IMG/VR virus record: IMGVR_UViG_3300037963_001253
Coordinates: 1-34,525 of that record
Origin: a virus
Reading direction: 5' to 3' (one strand)
DNA: 34,525 nt
Shown here piece by piece: positions 8,101-19,000 of this stretch (position 1 is its first letter; each line of letters opens with the position of its first letter). The notes under the pieces are model-generated. The model searched no databases. It worked only from the letters and a program-made list of their open reading frames with translations, and was not told the origin of the DNA. The translations under genes and the position numbers were made by a program.

Positions 8101-10025
8101 ACTGTATCTAAGTACGTTCTTATTTGATCTGCAAAGTCAGATAGCTGACCATCTTCAAAGCTTTGATCAGTGGGTGGTCTATCTTTATATGTAGTTTCGT
8201 ATTCAGCTATAATGTTTTCTCCTTCAGACTGTATAATATTTACAGCATCAATCAACGGTGCAATGTTTTGATTAACTTGTGCCTGACGAATAGCTAGCTT
8301 TAAGATATTAAGACGATCTCTTTTACTTGATCTATCAAGTTCATCTGTTGGTCTTGTCTTTTCTACCTGTGTATATACTGCATTTAGTTTCTTAATAAGT
8401 CTATCTAAACTTTCTATACCTGTACTCTCAGTTTTTTCAGAGACTGGAGTTAGAGTTAAGTCTTCTAGTTGTGTTGGATTTACACTACCTATAGCTATGG
8501 CATCTAGTTTTAAATCTGATGTAGGGTCCTGGAACCTATCTCTCTTTAGTTTTAGCTGAATAGGAATAGCTCTGTTCTTTCCTATTTTCTTTACTCCATA
8601 GTTCTCAAGGAGCATCTTTTTATACTGACCAAGTTGTACTCCGTAAGCACCTTGTTTGAACCATGCTACATCTTTTGCACCAGGTGCAATACTCATAAAC
8701 TTCCAATCATATATGTTAGCTGTTCCGTCCTCTTCTACTATAAGTAAGTCAACCGTACCAGCTTCATCATTAATAGGATCATACATAATTGCTTCAGAGA
8801 AAACTAGTGGGTTCTTTCCATCTTTAGAAAACTCTTGTATAAGATCGGTGTAATACTTTTCTAGTTTAGTATATACAGCAGCTCTCTTGTTATCTTTTAT
8901 ATTAGGAGCAGGTCCTGGAGTAACTCGTTTAGTTCCATCAGAATTAAAGAATCTAGCATGAATCTCTTCAAACATTTCATGGAACTCTGTTCCTAACTGT
9001 CTTTTAACTTCGTTATCTTTTACTTGTTGTGGAGTAAATGATGTCCCACGAAACTTAGATCTATACCAAGCTTTTACTCTATCAGTTACTCTTTTCTTCA
9101 CTCTCTTGTATACACCATCTATAAGAGCTTCGTAGTAATTATTTGCATCCTCTTCACCTTGTAGAGGGGGACTTACTTTTTCATTTTCATCAACAACCTT
9201 TCTAACATTATTCTTTGTGTTCAGTATTTTTCTTTGTATTGCTGCTTGTTGATCACTTATAGAAAAGTATATATTAGCCTGTCCTACTTCATCTACGTCC
9301 AGCATTGCTGTATCAACATACTCACCGTCTATCTCTCCACTTACTATTTTCTTTCCTACCTCTCTAAATATATCCACTCCAGATTTTTTGTAGAACATTC
9401 TAAACCAATCGGTTATTTTATTCCACATGTTTCTGAAGAATCCTACAGTTTGTGCTGGTACCTCATTTTCTGCTGCACTCTCTTCATTTAGTTCTTGTTG
9501 TACTATTTTTGCAATTAGTTTATCTGCTGCCTCTTTCTTTATCTTTCTGATATTAGGTCTACCATTAGGCAGTTGATACACAGGATTGTCTTTATATAAT
9601 TCAAATGTTTCTTTGTATATAGGAAGATCTCCTATCTTAGATATCATTTGTGTAACTAGTTGTGGATCTGTTTTCTCTAGTATCTCAGTAGCCACATGCA
9701 CCATCTCCTCTGTTACTTCCTCATTAGTAGCGTTGTTAGAAACTGCAATAATTTTAGCAGTTACATCTGCTATAGCTCTAACACCTTTGAAGTCAATTGC
9801 AGGATTGTCTTTTACATAGTCTTCAAGGTTACTTACCTCTACTCCCATTTTATCAAGTAACTCATACACTTTAGGTGTAATAGAGTTAGCACCTGTAGGA
9901 CTAGAGTATTCTTGAACTGGAACATCTCCATCATACTGGTCCCACAAGAAGTACGCTAAGTCTTCACCTCTTGATGCTACAAGCTGGTTCCATTCTGGTA
10001 ATCTTATGTTAGGACATTTAGCCAT
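5148..10025 (-). CDS. Giant virion cargo protein with PD-(D/E)XK nuclease domain (1625 aa)
   Basis: The ATG at 10025 shares its A with the TAA of the upstream RNA polymerase gene (TAATG), which points to coupled translation. Residues about 190-240 hold an amphipathic stretch (F-F-R-N-M-W-N-K-I-T-D-W-F-R) that resembles one following the zincin-like part of the polymerase protein. Residues about 345-445 carry a RecB/Cas4-like PD-(D/E)XK nuclease pattern: G-T-E-F-H349-E, S-E411-A, G-T-V-D426-L-L, then D440-W-K442. The remaining 1100 residues are helical and charged, without a motif I recognise. A hydrophobic helix sits at about 1479-1497 (V-A-L-I-A-V-L-L-G-M). In crAss-like phages, proteins of this size next to the RNA polymerase are carried in the virion. 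The nuclease could act on host or phage DNA after entry (inference). Confidence 0.8.
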   Translation of the reverse strand: MAKCPNIRLPEWNQLVASRGEDLAYFLWDQYDGDVPVQEYSSPTGANSITPKVYELLDKMGVEVSNLEDYVKDNPAIDFKGVRAIADVTAKIIAVSNNATNEEVTEEMVHVATEILEKTDPQLVTQMISKIGDLPIYKETFELYKDNPVYQLPNGRPNIRKIKKEAADKLIAKIVQQELNEESAAENEVPAQTVGFFRNMWNKITDWFRMFYKKSGVDIFREVGKKIVSGEIDGEYVDTAMLDVDEVGQANIYFSISDQQAAIQRKILNTKNNVRKVVDENEKVSPPLQGEEDANNYYEALIDGVYKRVKKRVTDRVKAWYRSKFRGTSFTPQQVKDNEVKRQLGTEFHEMFEEIHARFFNSDGTKRVTPGPAPNIKDNKRAAVYTKLEKYYTDLIQEFSKDGKNPLVFSEAIMYDPINDEAGTVDLLIVEEDGTANIYDWKFMSIAPGAKDVAWFKQGAYGVQLGQYKKMLLENYGVKKIGKNRAIPIQLKLKRDRFQDPTSDLKLDAIAIGSVNPTQLEDLTLTPVSEKTESTGIESLDRLIKKLNAVYTQVEKTRPTDELDRSSKRDRLNILKLAIRQAQVNQNIAPLIDAVNIIQSEGENIIAEYETTYKDRPPTDQSFEDGQLSDFADQIRTYLDTVTAFDRIATDIAPIIEGSDLTREEKDKYMTEISKKQTSIQQSNDKINELAGVFADRFMGLRNSVTGLTSPQSVLKGIMGLFRSAAELPLPSVRILTRLARKAQIKAQAGALVDVNRLLAIRKKLEKRGGNLLQTVQKLYQRDTKGGLVNKLIYRYQKTFYEEVDRNAEEGNRSKRWIKENVDVVAYQKEADKIIAKEIEKYNNIYDNDKALRDKLISDMKKKWDLSNPQFNGFNNYVIKRHPLPKWETKEYLEIKGDPELFELYNFLQDMNEKARDMGYLQNKIASTFLPYIRKGFAESMAWNFGLSAMKNFGARLERRADDVGYGSINEITGEVENAIPIYYTRDFSQNEDGTYDDSDVSFEFFKNQILYIQHMNKYKYMSEIEGQVNLMRTVVRAKNHYKTGWFGKPVQRGGEFVVDTGNEDNSRFFDLFVQNIMYDNPYPADGQDFGVPTAGIKRGINAISKQITGKELFGEIDQGSNLSIIKFMEVLNNAFQAKTLGLEPISGFVNLFGANLQMAAQSGVYYSFREFIKNEQKLIGNKFANNDERKAFVQLMEIFMPLKDSPTYEALQKSGLTRGSLIADNFQDYLFVAFRQPELHLERSLFLTLLENTMIVDGKIVNIRQYVKDKYKGRYNNPRQYRTLERKINSEINQLKKTKSMAVTKRLNKEGKVEIPGLDLSENNRDELQRLTNLSRTIARSATGGFTEFDQMKANLNIWTKSMMVFKGWIPKLADTRFGEFRKVGDDFNVRVDENGLTTGERYDIGRARLFFGNFMAFGVIPNINKAIRVIKATEQGIKDMDKMFVEYAQQYEARTGEKLNMSRDDFYDLVRVNLQKTLQEVALIAVLLGMLQVTGFLEPAEDEDKATRNRFRFYRKVLRRFTDELLFFYNPAEWSGVLRGGIIPSLNLLSEFGKFMEHFGEEVTGIDFSDLDKSPADVREDALPVKYLMKMFPVSKSLVTWLAIFDPEWAEEMDVTIQESNRR
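8691..8993 (-). other. PD-(D/E)XK nuclease domain within the 1625-aa protein
   Basis: Residues about 345-445. Order of conserved positions: H349 in T-E-F-H-E, E411 in F-S-E-A, D426 in T-V-D-L-L, then D440-x-K442 in Y-D-W-K-F. This H ... E ... G-x-x-D-L ... D-x-K arrangement is the one of the RecB/Cas4-like branch of the PD-(D/E)XK superfamily. All core catalytic residues are present. No Fe-S cluster cysteines are seen. Confidence 0.75.
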
Positions 10026-13000
10026 TATGATTTACAAACAGTTTTTAAGATCTGACCTATCTGGTCTTCATTATATCCTATCTCAGATAGCATTTGTGAA
10101 GTGATCTGTTCTTTAGTGAATATTTGATTTGGAACTTTTCCTAATCTTACCATGTTTCCTTGCATAGTTGTCAACCATGGACGTTCTGCAGTGCTTCTTT
10201 CATCTTTTCCTTTAGCAGGTTTAGATTCAAATACCTCTATTATATCTTCATCTTTTCTTTCTTCTGCTTTTAAAAGACCATTATCAAATACTGAAGGTCT
10301 AGATGTTTCATAATACTCTTGAGCTCTAAAACCATCACCCAAAGCATTGATATGCTTATAAACAAACATCTCTATATCGTCACCACTCTTTCTAGGAACT
10401 TCAACTGTGTAAGGTAAACCTGGAGTTCCATCAGGATTTTGTTGTCTAGTTTTTACAAACAGTCCTTTGTTTATAAAAGAGAAATCTCCTCTTAGTGCCA
10501 TCTCTTTTCTTTCTTTAGCTGTGAAAGTTTTATTTGGCCAAGTGTAAACAATATAGTCATTGCCCAGAGTTTCAAATGACAATGGTAATTGTACCACTTG
10601 AGGGATCTTTCCTTTTGCAATTTGACTCTTTACATTCTTTGGAAGCCACTCCATTCCTGGATTATTTTGAAATCTTGTGCTTCCTCCTCTTCCTTGGAAA
10701 GTTACTGTAGGTGCTTTTATTGTAGGAACTATACTACCATCTGACCAGTTATTCCTCTGGAACATGCCCAGTTCATAGAAGTTGTTCAAGTTACTAATAT
10801 TTTCTAAATTAGACAAGGATGAGTTGTAGAGATTTTTAAAGTCTTCATATGGTAGAAGAGAAGTAAATGATATTGGTGATGTATCTAAACCTGATTGTAA
10901 GACAGCTGTTATAACTATATCTTTGTATAATGAATCATCTCCTAAGAAGTTTCTTATTTGCTCAAATCCAAATATAACAGAGTTCTGATCATATGTTTTT
11001 GTCTCATTATTTCTCAACTGAAGGTTGATTGGAGTGTTTCCAGGACGCTTAGATGGATTGATTTCTAGCATTCTAATAACTTGATTATTATATAATGGAT
11101 GACTAGCATCAGATAGAACATCATCTACAAACTTTTCTACTCGAGCTGCTACGTTCTTCCCATCATTCTCTAACAAGTATTGTGATAATAGAGTATTAAG
11201 CTGTCCATTAGTCTGAATCACATAATCAAATAAAGAATTTACAGCACGTCTAGATATTTTTATAAACTCTTTGTCAAAAGTTCTTAGAACCCATGGCATT
11301 AAAGTGTTTTCTAATACTGATCTACTTCTTAATTGATCTGATTTAAGGAAGTTTGATATACCTTCTCTTGATTTAATTATAGATTTAAGAGTTTCTCCAA
11401 CAAACGTGTTATTCATTACAGCTTCTGGTATAGATGTTATGCTGTTTGTGGATAAATCATATGCTACAAAACCTATATTATATAATTTATTTGCTGCTGC
11501 ATACTGCATTTGTTTTTTAAATACTAACATAGGATCATTAAAAGTAGAAGTATCCCAATTTAATCCTTGTGTTAATGTAAATATCTCTCTAGCCTGTTGA
11601 TATACATTTTGAAATGAAAATATTATTTTTCTTTGTTGTAGCTTTTCTTTGTCAGTAAATTGCTTTTTACCTACCATTTTTGATAACATAGACTCGTTAA
11701 TCTCTTTACCTGTATCAATTTCATCTTGTTCTTTTTTAGTAAGCTCTCTACCTATATCATACTTTGGACTCGAAAGTAAACCATCTCTAATTGATCTGTT
11801 ACCTAAGTAGGAGTATCCTCTATTGTTTACTTCTCTTATGAAGTCCTGAACAATAGGTTGATTCATAAAGTCAGCAACCACTTTGATAGGAACACCAGCT
11901 CTTATTAAATATAACCACGTGGGAGCTGTTTGAGGTGTTGCACCTAACTCCATAATCCATGGCCCTCCAGCTATATCTACATATCCATCTATAAATTGTC
12001 CGTTGATCTTAGATATAAACTCACCGTTTGCATTTTTTCTACCGGATATACTCACCCACTTATCTATTGTATATTCAAACTCAGTACCTTCGTTTAAAAC
12101 TACAGATTGATTTATGTCTACATTATTTTTAGAAGCAAATGGAATATTAATTGCCGGTACTAATACAGGTATGCTTTGTAATAAAGCTAAGTTAACTTGA
12201 TTTACTGCAGCTACACCAATACCTTTTTTACCTGCAACAAAAGAATAACGCAGCCTAGACGTAAACTGAGAGTTGAGTAGATTACTTACCTTTTCATAAT
12301 CAAATGGTTCTCCAAATCTTTTAGTTACTATCTCCTTTGATATGTTTTCTAGTTGACTTGCGTCATTAGGAGCTGATAGTCTTTCAAAGTTTTCAGGAAG
12401 CTCTATAAGATTTTGTAGAGTTTCTATGTACTCATTTTCTAAGGATTGTGTGTACAGCCTATCTACCACAGTTTGTTTTATTCCTTTCTCACTTAAGTCT
12501 AACATGAAGTCATCTTTAACATCTTCTTCTAACAACACTTCTCCAAACATTTCAAATATTAAACTATCTGTTACATCTCCTCCATCTCGGAATAACTCTA
12601 TTTGTTCGTTTAACTGTTGTTGCTGAGACTTAGTTAACAAAGCTCCATCTTCCCATAACTCTTCAATCTTTGCTTTTGCTTCTTCACCCTTTCCAAAGTA
12701 AGGAACTGTCTGCAACTCACCGAATCTATAGTACATATTCTTGAAGTACATGAATAGTTTATCGATATCAAAGTCAGATCCCACCTTCTTTACTAATGCT
12801 TCAGGAACTACTACTTGATCTCCAAACTCTCTAGGTAGGAATTGTTTTATTTTTATAGAGTCAATAGAGTTTTGTGCTTGTGTAGGAATACGGAAAGCTA
12901 CACCACGTAATGCTTTTTGTCCTTCCTCTGTATTGTTCAAGTAGTCTAGTAAGTCTTTATCACTAAGACTACTATTAAACCAACGTCCCACCATAACTTC

Positions 13001-16000
13001 CATAACTCTTTTACCATCTTCGTCCTTATAGAAACCAAGCACGTCAGATACATATCCTTTCTTGCCGTTTATCTCTACTAATTTAACACCTTGTTCAAAT
13101 AGTGCTGATGGTATTTGTACTGCTTGTCTTCCACTTATCTTTGGACGAACAACATTCTTTTGTACTATTGAATATAAAATGTTTCGTACTTGATTGTATG
13201 CAGGTGTGCCTTCAATAACAACATCTCCATTTAGGAAACCGTCAAGAGCAACAGATACATTATCATTTGTTTCTCTTTTAAATATTTCTTCACGTAAAGT
13301 TTGAGTTGCTGCAGTTAAATCTTCAACTACTAACTTACCATCCTTCTCCACAATACCTAACCTTTTCATTACGGTATTCATTCCGTCAATAGTTAGTTCA
13401 TCTAGTAATTCTTTGTTTTGATTAGCTAAGTTATATATAGCAGAAGCTTTGAGTCTTTGTTGTTTATTAAGATTCAACCATTCCTCAAGTGACCCTGTAT
13501 AATCTACTGGAACACCACTGTCAAATAAATCTAGAGTTGCTAATTTAGTAATCTGACTAGCTCTTGTAACTCTACCATCATCTTTAGATGGAACCTCTTG
13601 TTGTAAACTGATAGCATTAAATGGTACGTTAATCACATTACTATAAGCAGTGTCATTGAATGATCCGTCTTCATTATATGTTTCATGTAATTCCTCAGCA
13701 CCTACTTTTCTTCCTGACTTATATATTATATAGTCTATGTCTTCACGTTGCATCTTCTCATACAACTTTATATTATTAGATGCAGGATCTAGTTCTTTAA
13801 TTATTCTATATGGTAATGCATACAATGCATATTTATCTAGAACAGGGTTATTAAAAGTTGATAGCACCCCACTTGAATCTAGTTTAGATCCTGATACAAT
13901 AGGTTTAAGTGGTTTATATGCACTCTTAACATCAGGATTACCTTCTTCAAGAAGATCTCTTTCTCTTTGAGTTAATAATTGTTTTTTATCTCTTTTCTCA
14001 TATGCTATATCGTATGCATATTGTTTCTCTTCTTGTGGGTTCCAGTCAGATACTCTTATTCTAAAGTTACGATATGCCTTGAAAGATATAATACCAGCAC
14101 CGTCTGTCTTCTCAAAAGTTTCATAACCAGGTAAATCACTAATGCCTATAACATCTGCATGTGTTGCAGTTTTAAAATAGCTTCTTGTAAAGTCTGTGTA
14201 TCCTATGCTGCCTTCTGCATGATCTCTATTCCATAACTCTTCGGCTTTACTATTCCACATAGTATCACTAGATAATAATTGTCTTGGTGATAAGAAACTT
14301 TTAGAACGTTTAGTTATGTCTTTGTATGCATATGGATCACCATATAATACTTTGTACATCTCCATTTGGTTAAGCACAAAGTTAATTTCTCTATATGATA
14401 ACTTTCTAAACACTTGGTCCTTAGTAAGTCCTGAAAGGTTACCTTCTATTGCAGGTAGGCTATAGGTATCCCTCGTCTCTTCTGGAATGGTTACAATAAT
14501 ATTATTTGCTGTAAGAGTATTGATAGTGGTCTGAGTCTGTTTGTTGGTAAAAGCTAGAAACGCATCTATGATTTGAGTAGCGGATGCATCATAAACTTCT
14601 TCTGCAGTTAAATTATTATCTTGTATATTTTGTTGTACCTCTTGATATAGTTTAGGATCGTACTCATTCAAAATATCTTTAAAAAATCTAAGGTCTTTAC
14701 TATCAAATATAGATTCTACTCTTCTTTCTTGTCTAGCTAAATTTACTTCATCTATAAAATATCCGAATATAATTGTTTGCAGTTGAACTTTTGGACCAAC
14801 CATATCACGCTCAGACACATTATTACCCATGAATAGAGTGTGCTCCATACCGGAATCAGCAGGAACTAAATTCTTATATATACCTTGAAGATTTAGATTT
14901 ATTTCTTGTATTAATGATTCTCTATAGGTAAGCTGAGATGATTTTTTATTTCTACCACTGGACCTGTTTGCTATACCACCTGCATAACCAGGTTTAAATA
15001 GAGGGTCCTCAAAGATATTCTTCTCACCATCTTCATCAAAGTATTTATTTAGGATTACAGAGTTTTTAGAGAATGTATCTGTAACTAAATATCCATATGG
15101 AGTCTGAGATAATTCCTCTAAGGTGTCTACATTTTGTAATGTATTATATATCTCTGAAGGTACATTTGGTCCTATGTGAGTTTGTGTTCTCTCTCCCTGT
15201 ACGTTAAAGAATGTACTGCTTACTTCTGGATTGTCTAGCTTTACTCTAATTACTGCTAGATCCATAAGTCTCTTGTTCATGTTTAATGATTTGGTAGAGA
15301 AGAAAGCTATCTCCTTAGTGTTTGCAATACTAGCTTTAATTCCACTAACTGCAGCATTAAATGATTTCTTTTCATCATAGGATAAACTATTGTACTCTTG
15401 TTGACTGAATATTATTCCTAGATCCTTAAGTAGACTCAATCTGCCACCCATAGTTCCCATATTGTAACTATTAAGTTTTCGTATGTTTGGATTGTACTTA
15501 CCATCCTTTTCTACAAATATTCCTCTACCTTGTCTAGATAAACTTACTATAGAGTTTAAATATCCTTGACGTATTTGACGTGAAGCAGAAGCTATATCTG
15601 CATCACTTACAGATACTTCTCCGTTTTCTAGAATGTTTACTACTTTTACTTGTGGAGATTGTTTCTTAAAAGTTTTAAATAAAGCATCAATTAATCTTAG
15701 TTGATGTTGTTCTGTTATATTCTCTAAACTTACACCACTTGTATAGTCTAGTCCTGTAATACGTTTATATAGAGTTCTATAGTTAGGATCATTTTCAGCT
15801 ATACTTTGTAGCCTAGTCAACATATCTTTTGTGTCAGTAGATGAACTTAAATTATCTAGAAGAGTTACATACACCTGAGCCATAGGTAAGAGCTTCACAC
15901 CATTTACTTTACTAGGAACTCTCTGAGCAAGTCCATTGCTTCCAATAGTTACTCTTGGTACTGTAGCTAACATTAATCTAACAGCTGCATTTGTTTTTCT

Positions 16001-19000
16001 AAACCCATCTATCTTTCTAGCGTCAAAGTTATATCCTTTGTTAGATAGATCATTTTCTACACCCTCCTTATCTACCTGTATAGAGTCATTCTCATCAAAA
16101 GTAATACTGTAAGCTTGTAAATACTCTTGATGTCTTTTTGTAATACTATCCCAGTTCTCTGAGATTTGTGTCATTAAGGTTATTGTTTTTTCTATCAACT
16201 CATCAACCTCTTCTTTGTTCTGCTCATTCTTAATAGAATCATATGCATCGATTTTAACTTTTAGTTTCTCGAGTGCTTTTATCTTTAACTTATCATACAG
16301 TTCCGTCTTATTTATATCTTGATAGTCAAACACACTTTTGTTTTCTAGAAGTAAATCTGTAAGTGTATTATATGTCATGTCTTCTAATAAGTCAACCTGT
16401 ACTTCACCACTTAAATTAGTTACAACTCTAAACACAGCACTAGACTCAGGAATTACCTCTCTTATCTCCCTCATTGCTAAGGCCCTAAAGGTTGGAAGTT
16501 GAGCAAAGTCTCCTGTATCTATTCTATTAAATAACTCATCTCTTAATTCTACAGCTTTCTTCTGAGTAGGATTTATAAACCAACTTTCAATAAAGTTTTT
16601 TAAGCTCTTAAATATTCTAGCTAGAAAACTTTCTTTTGGTTTCTTCTTATCTTGTATATAATCTCTAAACTCTTCTGCTAATTGTTCCCTTATTTCATCT
16701 CGAGTAGCATCTTCAAATTTAATTACTCGTCCACTAGGTCTGTCTACAAAAGTTCCTTTACGAGATCTGAAGGCTAAGTCTTGTTGTATTTTTTCCTTCT
16801 CAGTAAGATACATTGCATAAACAGCTTCGAATGCCTCGTGATATGGTGTACCCACCTCTGCATTTTCATAGACATACATAGCATTGTCTTGGAACATACC
16901 CCATGCAGTTTTTCCTCCTGACCTAATTATATTTTTAACTCTGGCTAAAGGTACTTGAGGTAAGTTTTTTTCCATCCAACTACGAACATCTTTCCAGTTC
17001 TCCTCACTCATCGCTTGAACATCTTTCTCAACCATCTCACGAAGTAAAGGTTGATCTCCTCCAGTCAGTTTTTTGTTTAGCATAGCTTCAACATCAGATA
17101 TAGATGCAGACTTTATTTTACCTTGTTGTTTCTTTTCAAATCTAGCATTATCTTTTTCTGTTTGCTGAGCTATTGCTAAATCTAAAACAGCTTGTCCTGT
17201 AGCAGAAGTAGCTCCTCCCTCTAAAACTTTTCCCGTTTTTAAATTTGTTATGTTTGCTCTATCAAGATTAAAATCAACTGAGTATCTAGTACCTTTATAA
17301 GTTACAGTTTCAACACTACTAGTTTGCTGTGGAGCAGGTTCTTCTTTTTTAGTTACAAGACGTTTAGATCCTGCAGGTCCAAATCTAGCTTCTAGGTCTT
17401 TTTTCTCTTGCTCACTTAATTCAAAGCCTGTTGACATGGCTGTATCAAATGTATTTTGTTTGGCAAGGTTTGGTTGAATAAAGTTATAGATACTAGCCTT
17501 TAGTATTTTTTTACCATCTTTACCTTCAGGAAACTTGTTTAAATACTCTTGTACTTCTTGAGGTCTAAAGTCAACTTTAATTTTTTCTTCATAGTTTTGT
17601 GCTGTTACATCAGAATCAGTAACTACAAATCTAATTCTAGGACCATTTTTAATCTTAAAAAAGTTAGCAGTTTTACCATCAGCAGCATTAAACTGACTTG
17701 ATGTAACTGGTGCAGTTTTAATAAACTCTTTTCTAGGTGGAGTTACTTCTTTTATAATATAGTCATCAATAGTAGATTGATCTACGAAGTATATACCTTT
17801 TCTGTTAACTACATTATCATCAGCTGACTCAAGCTGTGTTGTTAAAGGTATTTCAAAGCTCATTCTCGTTGCTCCCTCAGTTTTTCTATCTACTAGGTCA
17901 ACTACATCAGAAAGCATGAACGACTGATAATTAGGCCACACTATACTTTTTACATTACCCTCTGGTGAGACTGATATTATTTGCTCAAATGGTTGATTTA
18001 TATCCTCTGTATATTGTTTGTTAACATTAATGTACATGTTTTCTAGTGCACCAACGATCAACGACTTGTTTGCTTCTATGTCCTTAGGAGTAAAAGTAAA
18101 CTGTGCAGTAGGACCCACTCTTAAAACTAATTTACTATAGTTAAGTCCTGGGAATCCTTCTACCTCTCTTACAACTTGTCTTTCAAAGAATACACTATTC
18201 TGACCTACATCTTTTCTTTTACCTTGAGCATCTTTTGGTATACCCCAATACGTAACACCCTTTAAGAAGTTTAGTAGTCTTACAGCTTCGTTACTAGTAG
18301 CTCCTGCAACTGTATCTACCACTTCTCTTGAAAGACCGAGTAGTGCATCATATATCGATTCAGCTTCTTCTTTTAAAAACTTTCTATTCTGTAATTTGTA
18401 TAAGCCACTAGGTACATCTAAGTATACACTTCCAAGAGGAGAGTTATATACAGATGTTCCTTTCTCTATAGTTTTGTTTGTAGTAGGAATGTTTAATAGG
18501 ACTTTCTTCTTTAAATCTTTTCTACTAATTAAATCTGCAGAGAAAACACTGTTAGGTTCACCATTCTTATTCATTTCACCAATACCAGAAGAGGCTATTA
18601 TTTCAAAAGGAGAAGGAACCAGTACACGTTCTAGTTGATCTTTATGCCATGCAGCGTATTGTTTAGTAATTTGATCCTTCACTTCTTGTGGTGTGTTCTC
18701 TCTAAACATATCACCATTTCTAAAACCAGGGGCAGGCATAAACTGATAAATAGCTTTATCTAATAATATCTCTCCCTCTGGAATAGGTAAACCATCCACA
18801 CCAACTAAATTACCTGCACTATCGATCATAACCATTGCAATAGCAGTGTCTTTATACTTATCTATAAGTTCTTGATTGTTATCTAAAAGTCTTTCTATTA
18901 CTCCCTCTAATCTTTGGTTCTGAGTTTTGAATGTTACGTATACACCACGAATATCTTTTCTGTTTGGAAACTTCCACAGGTTTGCTCCAAACTGATTTGC

